DNA of 64,000 nt from assembly GCA_021827865.1 (NCBI GenBank), contig JAKAUC010000009.1, forward strand, positions 248,001 through 312,000, written 5' to 3'. This DNA comes from an archaeon. GTDB lineage: Archaea; Thermoproteota; Nitrososphaeria; Nitrososphaerales; Gagatemarchaeaceae. Positions 51,575 to 60,282 of this stretch are shown here, one piece after another; the first letter of the stretch is position 1, and the number at the start of each line of letters is the position of its first letter. The position numbers and the translations under genes were made by a program. The notes under the pieces are model-generated. The model ran no database searches, had not been told where the DNA came from, and was given only the letters and a program-made list of their open reading frames with translations.

Positions 51575-54500
51575 GTGGTTACAAAATTAGCCCGACGTTC
51601 TAGAAGGCGCCCAGCACTCAGCCAAGACTACGACTGGAAGAAGATCGAAGCGAAGGCCAGGAGGTTCTATGCCTCCCCCGGGGCCAAGGCCAGGATAGCG
51701 AAGGCGGTGTCAGGGAGCAGGCCGGTCGGCTACGTCGAGGGGCCCCCGACCCTGAACAACCAGCCCCACGTCGGCCACGTGAGGGGGAGGATGATGAAGG
51801 ACCTCTGGTACAGGCATCGGACCATCCACGGGGAGAACATAGTCTTCCGGGGCGGGTGGGACACCCAGGGGCTCCCGGTGGAGCTGCAGGCGGAGAAGGA
51901 GCTGGGGCTCTCGGGGAACAAGTGGGAGGACCTGGAGAAGGTGGGGGTCGACAAGCTGGTGGCGGAGTGCAAGCGCATCATCGGGACCTACAGGAAGGAC
52001 TGGGAGGAGGCGGACGGGCTCCTGGGGCTGATGCTGGACCACAGCCGGGCCTACATGACCTACCGCGACGAGTACATAGAGCGGGAGTGGTCCTACCTGG
52101 AGACGGCCTGGAAGAGGGGGCTGCTGGGGGAGGGGTTCAAGGTGGTCCCCTACTGCCCAAAGTGCCAGACGGCGCTGAGCGCCGGCGAGGTCAGCCTCGG
52201 CGGCTACGAGAAGCTCGAGGACCCCAGCCTCTACTACAAGGCGAAGGCCGAGGACGGGGCCTACCTCGTGGTCTGGACGACCATGCCGTTCACCGTGGTG
52301 ACAGACGAGCTCGTGGGGGTGAAGCCCGGGGCGGACTACGAGTACGTCGAAGCCGGAGACGAGGTCTGGGTGGTGAACTCCGGGAGGAAGGAGGCCCTGG
52401 CCAAGGAGCTGGGGGTGCAGTTCGGCGAGACCAGGAAGCGGGTGAAGGGGGAGGCGCTGGAGGGGCTGAGGTACCAGCACCCGCTCCTGGACCTGATACC
52501 CGGGCTCAGGAAGGCGGCCCTGGGCGGGAAGGTGCACAGGGTGGTGGCCGAGGAGTACGTGGACGTCACCACCGGGACCGGGCTGGTGCACATGTCCCCG
52601 GCCAACGGGGAGGAGGACTTCGCGGTGGCCCAGAGGAGGGGGGTCCCGGTCTTCGCCCCCTTCGACGACAGGGTGAGGTTCACCCAGGAGGCGGGGAGGT
52701 TCGCGGGGCTCTTCGCCAGGGACGCGGACCAGGCGGTCGTCGACGAGCTGAAGGGGAGGGGGGCCGCCGTCGGCGCCGGGAGGATCGTCCACGACTACCC
52801 CGTCTGCTGGAGGTCAGACGACAGGCTGGTCTGGCTCGCCAGGCGGGAGTACTTCTACTGGGTCGACAGGATCAGGGCGGACGTGGTCAGGGCGGCAGAG
52901 AAGGTCGAATACTACTTCGACGGGCCGAAGAACAGGTTCCTGGCCGGGCTGGCAGAGTCCCCTCCGTGGTGCGTGACCAGGGAGAGGGTCTGGGGGACAC
53001 CCCTCCCCATATGGGTCTGCGAGTCCTGCGGCGAGAAGACCGGGGCGTTCTCCAGGAAGGCGGTGGTCGCCCAGGCGCTGGAGCTCCCCGACGGGCCGAG
53101 GTTCGAGCTCCACAGGCCCTGGGTGGACAGGGTGGTCCTCAGGTGCAGGAAGTGCGGCGGGAGGGCGAAGCGGGAGCCCTTCGTCCTGGACACCTGGCAC
53201 AACAGCGGGGCCGCCCCCTACTCGTCGTTCAGCGACAGGGAGTTCTCGGCCCTCGTCCCCGTCGAGTTCCTCACCGAGGCCATAGACCAGACCAGGGGTT
53301 GGGCCTACACCCTGCTCCTGCTGAACGTCATCAGGACGGGGAAGCCGGTCGCCCCCTACAGGGCGTTCCTGTTCCAGGGGCACGTCCTGGACGAGAACGG
53401 GCAGAAGATGAGCAAGAGGCTCGGGAACGTGGTCCAGGGGCTGGACCTCCTCCGCAACAACCCGGTGGACGTCGCCAGGTTCTACGTCCTCGCCAAGGCG
53501 TCCCCCGAGGACTCGGTCAACTTCGACCCGAAGGAGATGTCCGGGAGGGCCTACCAGGTGATGAACACCCTCTACCACCTGCACCTGTACCTGCAGCAGA
53601 ACGGGGCCGTGGACGGCTACTCCCCGGCGAGGCACGGCCTGGCCTGGGCGGCGAAGAGGGGCGCCCTCACCACCGTGGACAGGTGGGCGCTGCGGAAGCT
53701 GGCCCGGGCGGAGCGGGACGTGGAGCGGGGGTACTCGACCGGGAGGTACAACGAGGCAGCGAAGAGCCTGGAGGAGCTTGTGATCGCGCACCTCAGCCAG
53801 ACCTACGTCAGGCTGGTGAGGAGCGAGCTCTGGGACGACGACCCCAGGGGGAGGGGGCGCCGCCTGGCGATCTACGCCGTGCTGGGGCACGCCCTCAGGA
53901 GGGCCGACCAGCTGCTGCACCCCATAGCCCCCTTCGCCACCGAGTACCTCTACCAGGAGGTCTTCGAGGCGGGGGGGTGGACGGCCCCCATCATCTCGAA
54001 GGGGATGTGGAAGGGGACGGGCCACAGCTCGGCCGGGGCCGAGGAGGTGGTCGACTTCTCGCTCAGGGTGGAGGACGCGTGCAACTCTGCGAGGGCCAGG
54101 GCGAAGCTCAAGCGGCGGTGGCCCCTCAGGAGGGTGGAGCTCCTGGTGCAGCCCCCGGCGGAGGGGGTCGCAGGCAGGGCGAAGAAGACGGTGTCGCTGC
54201 TCTGCAACGTGAGGGGGGTCGGGGTGCGGACCGAGCCCGAGGGGTTCCCTGCTGCCTTCGCCCTCCGGGCTAACACGTCGAGGGTGGGCGCCCTGTTCAA
54301 GGAGAGGACCAGGGAGGTCCTCGCGGCGATCAGGCCCCTGGAAGGGAGGGCGGCGCTGGAGGCGTACTTCTCAGGGAAGCCCGTCAGGGCCGGGTCCTTC
54401 GACGTCCCCCTTTCGGTCTACGAGCTCTCGGTCGTCCCCGGGGAGGGCTTCGAGGTTGCGGAGAAGGGAGGGGTTTTCGTCGCCCTCCCCAGGGAGAGGG

Positions 54501-54772
54501 ACAGGAAGCTGGTGGCCGAGGGGCTGGTCAGGGACCTGGCCAGGAGGCTGCAGGCCCTCAGGAAGGAGAAGGGCTTCGTCCCGACGGCGATGCTCGGGTC
54601 AGCCTCGGTGGCTGGCCTGGAGGCCGAGGACGTGGAGTTCGTGGAGCCGCTGAAGGACGAGCTCGCCTACCTGGTGAGGGTGAAGCGGGTGAGCCTGTCG
54701 ACGGAGAAGGCAGGGAAAGGGTGGTCCGAGGCGGAGCTGGACGGGAAGCCCGTCTACCTCAGGGTCGGCTAG
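51575..54772 (+). CDS. ileS: Isoleucyl-tRNA synthetase
   Basis: 1065 aa. Class I motifs: PTLNNQPHVGHVRG (HVGH at 65-68) and KMSKRLGN near 612; CP1 editing domain with VVWTTMPFTVV and 'GTGLVHMSPANGEEDF'; 'FLTEAIDQTRGWAYTLLLLNVI' in the core; 'EFLT' and 'DTWHNSGAAPYSSF' (Ile-type). Complete. GTG start about 35 nt below AGCTAAAATAGC. Confidence 0.95.
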   Translation: MVTKLARRSRRRPALSQDYDWKKIEAKARRFYASPGAKARIAKAVSGSRPVGYVEGPPTLNNQPHVGHVRGRMMKDLWYRHRTIHGENIVFRGGWDTQGLPVELQAEKELGLSGNKWEDLEKVGVDKLVAECKRIIGTYRKDWEEADGLLGLMLDHSRAYMTYRDEYIEREWSYLETAWKRGLLGEGFKVVPYCPKCQTALSAGEVSLGGYEKLEDPSLYYKAKAEDGAYLVVWTTMPFTVVTDELVGVKPGADYEYVEAGDEVWVVNSGRKEALAKELGVQFGETRKRVKGEALEGLRYQHPLLDLIPGLRKAALGGKVHRVVAEEYVDVTTGTGLVHMSPANGEEDFAVAQRRGVPVFAPFDDRVRFTQEAGRFAGLFARDADQAVVDELKGRGAAVGAGRIVHDYPVCWRSDDRLVWLARREYFYWVDRIRADVVRAAEKVEYYFDGPKNRFLAGLAESPPWCVTRERVWGTPLPIWVCESCGEKTGAFSRKAVVAQALELPDGPRFELHRPWVDRVVLRCRKCGGRAKREPFVLDTWHNSGAAPYSSFSDREFSALVPVEFLTEAIDQTRGWAYTLLLLNVIRTGKPVAPYRAFLFQGHVLDENGQKMSKRLGNVVQGLDLLRNNPVDVARFYVLAKASPEDSVNFDPKEMSGRAYQVMNTLYHLHLYLQQNGAVDGYSPARHGLAWAAKRGALTTVDRWALRKLARAERDVERGYSTGRYNEAAKSLEELVIAHLSQTYVRLVRSELWDDDPRGRGRRLAIYAVLGHALRRADQLLHPIAPFATEYLYQEVFEAGGWTAPIISKGMWKGTGHSSAGAEEVVDFSLRVEDACNSARARAKLKRRWPLRRVELLVQPPAEGVAGRAKKTVSLLCNVRGVGVRTEPEGFPAAFALRANTSRVGALFKERTREVLAAIRPLEGRAALEAYFSGKPVRAGSFDVPLSVYELSVVPGEGFEVAEKGGVFVALPRERDRKLVAEGLVRDLARRLQALRKEKGFVPTAMLGSASVAGLEAEDVEFVEPLKDELAYLVRVKRVSLSTEKAGKGWSEAELDGKPVYLRVG

Positions 54773-55200
54773 CCGGGCGCGGTCGACGCCTCCTCCCTCT
54801 TTATCCAGGTGAAGCGCACGCTGAGCCAGTAGCGGAGGAGGAAGGCCGCGGCTATGCCGAACAGGTTCGAGACAGCGTAGTTGATCCCCAGGTAGGTGGT
54901 GAGGCTGTAGAGGATGCTCAGGTTGACCACGAGGCCGATGATCATCAGGGCGTTGAACTTCACGAGGCGCACCGCGATGTGGCCGTGGCGCCTGTCCCTG
55001 AAGGTCCAGTAGTCGTTGAGGAAGAAGTTCGAGAGGATGGAGGCCTCGATGGCGACGGCGTCGGCGTGGAGGAGGTAGACCCTCGCGTAGACCAGGGCGA
55101 GGAGGAGCCCCTCGTTGACCATGACCCCCGAGAGCCCCACCACGTTGAACTTGATGAAGCTCAGCCAGTAGCTCAGCCTAAGGGTCTTCTTGAGGTCCAA
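54769..55200 (-). CDS. GtrA-family membrane protein
   Basis: 143 aa with four membrane segments; 'FIKFNVVGLSGVMVNEGLLLALV', 'IEASILSNFFLNDYWTFRD', 'FNALMIIGLVVNL' and 'NLFGIAAAFLLRYWLSVRFTW' match GtrA, thought to flip or position polyprenyl-linked sugars for cell-surface glycosylation. It could serve the GT87 enzyme at 12460. TTG start; 4-bp tail overlap with ileS. Confidence 0.85.
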   Translation of the reverse strand: MDLKKTLRLSYWLSFIKFNVVGLSGVMVNEGLLLALVYARVYLLHADAVAIEASILSNFFLNDYWTFRDRRHGHIAVRLVKFNALMIIGLVVNLSILYSLTTYLGINYAVSNLFGIAAAFLLRYWLSVRFTWIKREEASTAPG

Positions 55201-55269
55201 TGCGTCAACTCTGCCTCGTCCGGGGCAATGAGACGGGCCGAAAGCCGGGGCTATTTAACGGGCCGGGAG

Positions 55270-56259
55270 TCAAAAGTCAGAGATGGAGGACTGGTAGGGG
55301 GCAAGGGGCCTGGCGGAGAAGCCGAGCTTCCTGAGGTCCTGGGCGAACTCGGAGGCGAAGCCGTGGACGGTGTACACCGTCTCCGGGGACACGGCCCTGA
55401 CCAGGCTTAGGAGCTCCTGGTAGTCGCAGTGGTCGCTCAGGGGGAAGGAGTAGTCCGCCCCCATGGTGAACTTGTACCCCTGGCCCAGGGCCCAGCCGCT
55501 GAAGGCGACCAGGATGGCCCCGTACTTCTTCTTCAGGTGGGACATCACCCTGCTCTTCCCGCTGGCCATGGGGCTGACCATCAGCCAGGGGCCGCTGGGG
55601 AGGTCGTCAAGGCCCTTGGAGGGGTCGAAGGTCGTCCCGCGCTTGAGGGGGACGCCGTGCTCGATGTGTATCCTGTTCATCGTCGCGACCTTCTCGTGGT
55701 AGATCATCGGCTCCCAGCTGGAGAAGAAGTAGGAGAGGAGCTGGGCCTTCCCCAGCGGGTACCCCATCAGGACCACGGGGTTCCCCCTGTCGTAGGCGGA
55801 GGCGATCACCGAGTTGACTTCCTTCACCAGCTTCGCTGTCGGCGGGAAGACATACTCCGGGGTCCCGTAGGTCGTCTCCATCACCAGTATCCGCGCCTGC
55901 CTGGTCCTGCACTTGCCGAGGAAGGCCCTGGTCCTCCCGGACGCGTCCCCGGTGTAGTAGACCTCGTCGGCGATGCGTATCGCCCTGGAGCCGAGGATGT
56001 GCCCCGAGTCCAGGAGCTCGACCCCCTCGACCTCCTCGGTGGTGCGCCCCAGGTCGTACCCCCTCGCCTTGGCCAGCTCCCCGGTGACCGACGACGCGAT
56101 GACCTTCTCGGTCTTCGACGGGGCGTGCATGTGGTCGATGTGGGCGTGGGATACGAAGGTGTAGTCGGCCCTGACGTGGGAGTGCGGGTCGAGGGCGTAG
56201 CGGGTCTCCCCCAGGTCTACAAGGATGCCGCCGTTGGCGGTGACAGAGGCGCCCCCCAA
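55270..56259 (-). CDS. Metallo-beta-lactamase beta-CASP-like nuclease
   Basis: 329 aa. 'YTFVSHAHIDHMHAP' (HxHxDH), DSGHILGSRAI and YYTGDASGR, then beta-CASP-like 'METTYGTPEYVFPP', 'PVVLMGYPLGKAQLLSYFF', 'FPLSDHCDYQELLSLV' and VYTVHGF. It resembles archaeal mRNA 3'-end-processing-like exonucleases (predicted exonuclease of the SNM1/CPSF class). Start: TTG at 56259, below CTTAAATCC. Confidence 0.82.
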   Translation of the reverse strand: MGGASVTANGGILVDLGETRYALDPHSHVRADYTFVSHAHIDHMHAPSKTEKVIASSVTGELAKARGYDLGRTTEEVEGVELLDSGHILGSRAIRIADEVYYTGDASGRTRAFLGKCRTRQARILVMETTYGTPEYVFPPTAKLVKEVNSVIASAYDRGNPVVLMGYPLGKAQLLSYFFSSWEPMIYHEKVATMNRIHIEHGVPLKRGTTFDPSKGLDDLPSGPWLMVSPMASGKSRVMSHLKKKYGAILVAFSGWALGQGYKFTMGADYSFPLSDHCDYQELLSLVRAVSPETVYTVHGFASEFAQDLRKLGFSARPLAPYQSSISDF

Positions 56260-56288
56260 GATGCGAGCCCTGACCGCGCGGGCGGGAT

Positions 56289-58595
56289 TTAAGGTGTAGA
56301 GACCCTGTACGCCTTCCAGCCCGCGGGGCCGACGGCGGCTTCGAAGCCCATCGAGGTGGAGACCCTGACCGTCCCCAGCTTGGTCCAGGAGCCGGCGGCC
56401 GGGTCGAACTCCTCGAGGTTCGTGCTGAGCCGCCTCGCCAGCTCCGCCGCCCTCGGCGGGAAGGCGACGTTCAGCCTGACGGGCCCGGGGGACGAGTTCC
56501 CCAGGCAGACCACCTGCCCCGGCGTGTGGAATGAGATTCCGCGGACCGAGCGGACCCCCGTGTCGACCCGCTCCCAGCCGGCGAAGCGCGCGCTCCCCCT
56601 CGACTCGAGCTTCGTCCCGCTGTAGAACAGCCGCGCCCTGCCTCCCCCCCTCCCGACGAAGGCGGCCGAGTCCCCTCCGGCCCAGAAGCCCGCGGCGAGG
56701 ACCCATTCGAAGTTAGACGAGGCGGCCGGGGCGATGGACCCCCTCTCCGCCCCCTGGGGGAGCCCCAGCTCCCCCTCGAGGAGGCACTGGAGGAACCTGG
56801 CGGCGGCCACGGGGTCGGGGCCGTCGCCGTGGGCTTCCCTGGCTTCGACGTCGACCCAGGACGGGAAGAAGCCGGGAGGAGCTCCTAGCCTGAGGGAGTC
56901 GTCGGCGACCACCCTGGCGGCCTTGGCCAGAGCGAGCCCCCCGACCCCGGCCAGCCCCGTCCTGTAGCAGAGGAGGGCGTAGGCGAGGGCGGCCCTGGTC
57001 CAGACGCCGCCGAGCTGGCCGTCGCCGTAGGAGCCGTTGAAGTACATCAGGTTCGAGGTCGGGACGGACCGGGGTCCGTAGGGGGTGTCGAAGTCCCTTT
57101 CGAGGAGCCTGTGGGCCGCGGCCTGCTCTGCCGAGGCCATGAACGGGTGGCGGAACGCCGCCACGGCCATGTCAGCTGTCTCGTCGGTGCGCAGGCGGCC
57201 GGCGGAGTCGCGGCAGAGGGAGAGGAACCCCCTTTCGTCGAGCAGCTTCTTCCTCACCCGCTCGGATATCAGCTTCGAGCGCTCGAGGAACCTCCCGGCG
57301 TCGTCGTGCCTCGACATGGCCCGGGCCACGAGCGAGGCGCCTTCGAGCCCCCCGGCGACGGCCAGCGAGACCTCGGGGATCTCGTGGGTGGGGTATCCCC
57401 TCCCCAGGCGCCTCCGCCACCCCTGGGGGAGGGCCGGGTCGGTGGCGACCGTGGCGTCCTTCGACGACGCCATGAGGAACGCCCCGAGCTTCTTGACGAA
57501 GGGGTAGGACGCCCTGGACGCTTTCTTGTCCTGGCCGAGCAGCAGGGCGGACGACGCGGCCTGGAGGAGGACGGCGGTCTCGAGGATCCCCGGCCGGGAC
57601 CTGTCGAGGGAGTGCGGGAGGGCCCCGTCCCTGCGCGCCAGGGTCCTGGCCTCCGACTGGACCGCCGAGGCGAGCTTCGGCTCGAAGTAGATGAGCGCCT
57701 TCAGGGACTCGAGCCTGTCGAGGAGGTCGTCGGCGTAGGGCGCGGACCTGACCGCCTCCAGGGCCCAGGCCGCCGCCTCGGCGACCGACGGGTCGGAGCA
57801 GGCGAGCTCGGGGGACGGGGGAGGGGGACGGCCTCCGGCGGTGCGGAGCCGGCCGAACTCGGCCAGGGCCTCCTCGAGCTTCCCCGGGGTGTAGATCGAC
57901 GCGAAGGCGATGTCCCTGGACTCTCCGGGGGGGAGGTCGAGCTCGTGGGCCGAGATGGTGAGCACCTGGCCGGACATCCCGGCGGTCCCTTCGGGGACCT
58001 CGCCGGTGGCGACGGCTTCGAGGGCGCGTGGCTTGCTGGTCGTCAGGTGGTATCTCGACGGCGGCGGGGACGCGCCCACCACCCGGGAGGCAGGCGGGTC
58101 GGACACCTCGTCCATGGCGACGTGGCTCTCCCTGTTGAAGGCGTTGACGCCGAGGGAGCCCCAGCGGGCGTGGGTCTCGAAGTGCGCTCCCGCCACGTCG
58201 GTGACCTCGAGGACCCTGAGTCTCAGCTGGGAGCGGCCCGCGTTCCTCAGGGCTATCCGCCTGACGAACCCCGGAGACGCGCCGGGGAAGAACTCGATGG
58301 ACTGGGCCACTTCGACGTCGAAGACCCTCCCCAGGAGCCTCGCCTCCTCCGGGGCCAGCTTCACCAGCCAGTCGGGCCTCTGCCCCGGGACCACTATCCC
58401 AGCCTGGACCTTGTAGAACCACACCTGCTCGAGGCCGAAGAGCGCCCTCTTCTCCCGCTGCGACTCGAGGGACCTGACAGCCCCGTCGGGGTCCACCTGC
58501 AGCCTGCACCCCCCGGAGTAGAGGGACAGGGGGCGCTTCAGGGCGGAGGACCTGAAGCCGTCGGACCTGGAGACAGACTCGGCTGCGGCGGCCAC
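56289..58595 (-). CDS. Glycoside-hydrolase-like (alpha/alpha)6-barrel protein
   Basis: 768 aa from a leaderless GTG below CATATTATCC. N-terminal beta-sandwich (to about 270: LYSGGCRLQVDPDGAVRSLE), then a helical (alpha/alpha)6-like domain with SNLMYFNGSYGDGQLGGVWTRAALAYALL, and a C-terminal beta-sandwich. The overall plan is that of amylo-alpha-1,6-glucosidase/GH15-GH63-GH94-like enzymes. Catalytic acids are not confidently identified. No signal peptide, so it is probably intracellular glycan metabolism. Confidence 0.55.
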   Translation of the reverse strand: MAAAAESVSRSDGFRSSALKRPLSLYSGGCRLQVDPDGAVRSLESQREKRALFGLEQVWFYKVQAGIVVPGQRPDWLVKLAPEEARLLGRVFDVEVAQSIEFFPGASPGFVRRIALRNAGRSQLRLRVLEVTDVAGAHFETHARWGSLGVNAFNRESHVAMDEVSDPPASRVVGASPPPSRYHLTTSKPRALEAVATGEVPEGTAGMSGQVLTISAHELDLPPGESRDIAFASIYTPGKLEEALAEFGRLRTAGGRPPPPSPELACSDPSVAEAAAWALEAVRSAPYADDLLDRLESLKALIYFEPKLASAVQSEARTLARRDGALPHSLDRSRPGILETAVLLQAASSALLLGQDKKASRASYPFVKKLGAFLMASSKDATVATDPALPQGWRRRLGRGYPTHEIPEVSLAVAGGLEGASLVARAMSRHDDAGRFLERSKLISERVRKKLLDERGFLSLCRDSAGRLRTDETADMAVAAFRHPFMASAEQAAAHRLLERDFDTPYGPRSVPTSNLMYFNGSYGDGQLGGVWTRAALAYALLCYRTGLAGVGGLALAKAARVVADDSLRLGAPPGFFPSWVDVEAREAHGDGPDPVAAARFLQCLLEGELGLPQGAERGSIAPAASSNFEWVLAAGFWAGGDSAAFVGRGGGRARLFYSGTKLESRGSARFAGWERVDTGVRSVRGISFHTPGQVVCLGNSSPGPVRLNVAFPPRAAELARRLSTNLEEFDPAAGSWTKLGTVRVSTSMGFEAAVGPAGWKAYRVSTP

Positions 58596-58634
58596 GCCGG
58601 AGAGTGGGCGCGTGGCGGATAATATGTGGAGGAT

Positions 58635-60056
58635 TTACTGTATTTGAGCTGGAGGAGACCTTCCGTTAACTTTCTTCCACCTGGTCCCCCCCGGGGTGTC
58701 CTCGACCACCACCCCCGCGTCCAGGAGCCTCGCGCGCAGCCTGTCGGACTCCACGAAGTCCTTCCTCTTCCTGGCTTCCTCCCTCTCCCTCACCAGGCCC
58801 GCGAGCTCCGGCTCCAGCTCCTCCTCCCCGAAGTCGATTATGCCGAGGACCGAGTCCGCCCTAGCCAGGGCGTCCAGGGCGGCCCTCGCCCCCTGCCCCC
58901 CCATCTCCCCCGAGTCGATCATGGCGTTCGCGTCCTTGGTGAACGTCAGCGCGGCTGCCAGGGCCCGTGGGGTGTTCAGGTCGTCGTCCATGGCTGACTC
59001 GAACTCGGAGAGGAAGGCGCCGACGGCTCCCGGGACCCGAGGCGTCCCTCCCTTGACCCCCCTCAGCCTGGCCACCAGCTCCTGCAGGCGCCCCCTCTGC
59101 GACTTCGCCTGGGAGAGCGCGGCCGAGGTCAGGTCCATCTGGTCCCTGTACCTCGCGGAGACCAGGAAGGCGCGTATGGTCAGGGGGTCCCAACCCTGCT
59201 CCTTCAGGTCCCTCAGGGTGACGAAGTTCCCCCTGGACTTGTGCATCTCCTCGCCGCGTACGTTGAGGAACTCGGAGTGGAGCCAGTAGTTGACGAACTT
59301 CCTCCCCGTGGCAGCCTCCGACTGGGCTATCTCGTTCTCGTGGTGAGGGAACTTCAGGTCCATCCCCCCTGTGTGGATGTCGAAGGTCTCGCCGAGGTAC
59401 TTCATCGACATCGCGGAGCACTCGACGCTCCACCCGGGGCGCCCCTTGCCCAGGTCGGTCTCCCAGAAGACGTCGCCGTCGTCTGGGTCCCAGGCCTTCC
59501 AGAGGGCGAAGTCGGCGGCCTCCCTCTTCTCCTCGTAGTGGTCGCTGGCGACCCGCCCCGCCGGCCTCAGGGCGTCCAGCTTGACCCCGGAGAGGGCCCC
59601 GTAGGCCTTGAACTTCGAGACGTCGAAGTAGAGGGACCCGTCGGGCGCCGTGTACGCGTACCCCTTCTCCACCAGCTTGTGCATGAGCCCGAGCATCTCC
59701 TCAAGGTGCGCCGTCGCCCTCGGGAGGACGTCTATCCCCTCGATGTTCAGGGACGCCAGGTCTTCGAGGAAGGCCCCCGCGTAGAAGTCGGTGAGCTCCT
59801 TCAGGGACCTGCCCGTCTGCCTGATCCCCTTGATTATCTTGTCCTCCACGTCCGTGATGTTCATCACCGACGTGACCCTGTACCCCTTGAACTTCAGGTG
59901 ACGCCTCAGCACGTCGTAGAAGACGAAGGTCCGGAAGTTCCCTATGTGGGCGTAGTTCCACACGGTGGGGCCGCAGTTGTAGACCCTGACCTCCCCCTCC
60001 CTGATCGGCTTGAACTCCTGCAGCTCCCGGCCGAGGCTGTTGAAGAGCTTGAGCAA
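58635..60056 (-). CDS. cysS: Cysteinyl-tRNA synthetase
   Basis: 473 aa. VYNCGPTVWNYAHIGNFRTF (zinc Cys and HIGH-like AHIGN), 'GWSVECSAMSMKYLGETFDIHTGGMDLKFPHHENEIAQSEA', and KMSKS-equivalent MHKSRGNF. Full length for the family. TTG start about 28 nt below CTTTTATC. Confidence 0.95.
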   Translation of the reverse strand: MLKLFNSLGRELQEFKPIREGEVRVYNCGPTVWNYAHIGNFRTFVFYDVLRRHLKFKGYRVTSVMNITDVEDKIIKGIRQTGRSLKELTDFYAGAFLEDLASLNIEGIDVLPRATAHLEEMLGLMHKLVEKGYAYTAPDGSLYFDVSKFKAYGALSGVKLDALRPAGRVASDHYEEKREAADFALWKAWDPDDGDVFWETDLGKGRPGWSVECSAMSMKYLGETFDIHTGGMDLKFPHHENEIAQSEAATGRKFVNYWLHSEFLNVRGEEMHKSRGNFVTLRDLKEQGWDPLTIRAFLVSARYRDQMDLTSAALSQAKSQRGRLQELVARLRGVKGGTPRVPGAVGAFLSEFESAMDDDLNTPRALAAALTFTKDANAMIDSGEMGGQGARAALDALARADSVLGIIDFGEEELEPELAGLVREREEARKRKDFVESDRLRARLLDAGVVVEDTPGGTRWKKVNGRSPPAQIQ

Positions 60057-60282
60057 GGTCCCGGGGGCTTCGGCCCGTTCTGATAAAAGGGGAGTGGGTG
60101 CGGGAGAGCGGCAAGGCTGGGGCCGAGGCCCGGGTCCGACCGCCGAACCTGCAGGACGCGTCCAATCTGGGTCCCTGGAGCGGCCATCTGGAGGCGCCGC
60201 GATGGTTTCTGTCCATCAGGGCAAGAGCCGGCGAACAGGGACGGCAGAGACGCGGCCACGGAAAGTGCGGACTGCGCCATCC

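Noticed and set aside
54769-58622. Long opposite-strand frames across ileS, the glycosidase-like gene and cysS
   Set aside because: Low-complexity Arg/Gly/Pro/Val-rich translations without motifs, as expected in antisense of GC-rich genes.
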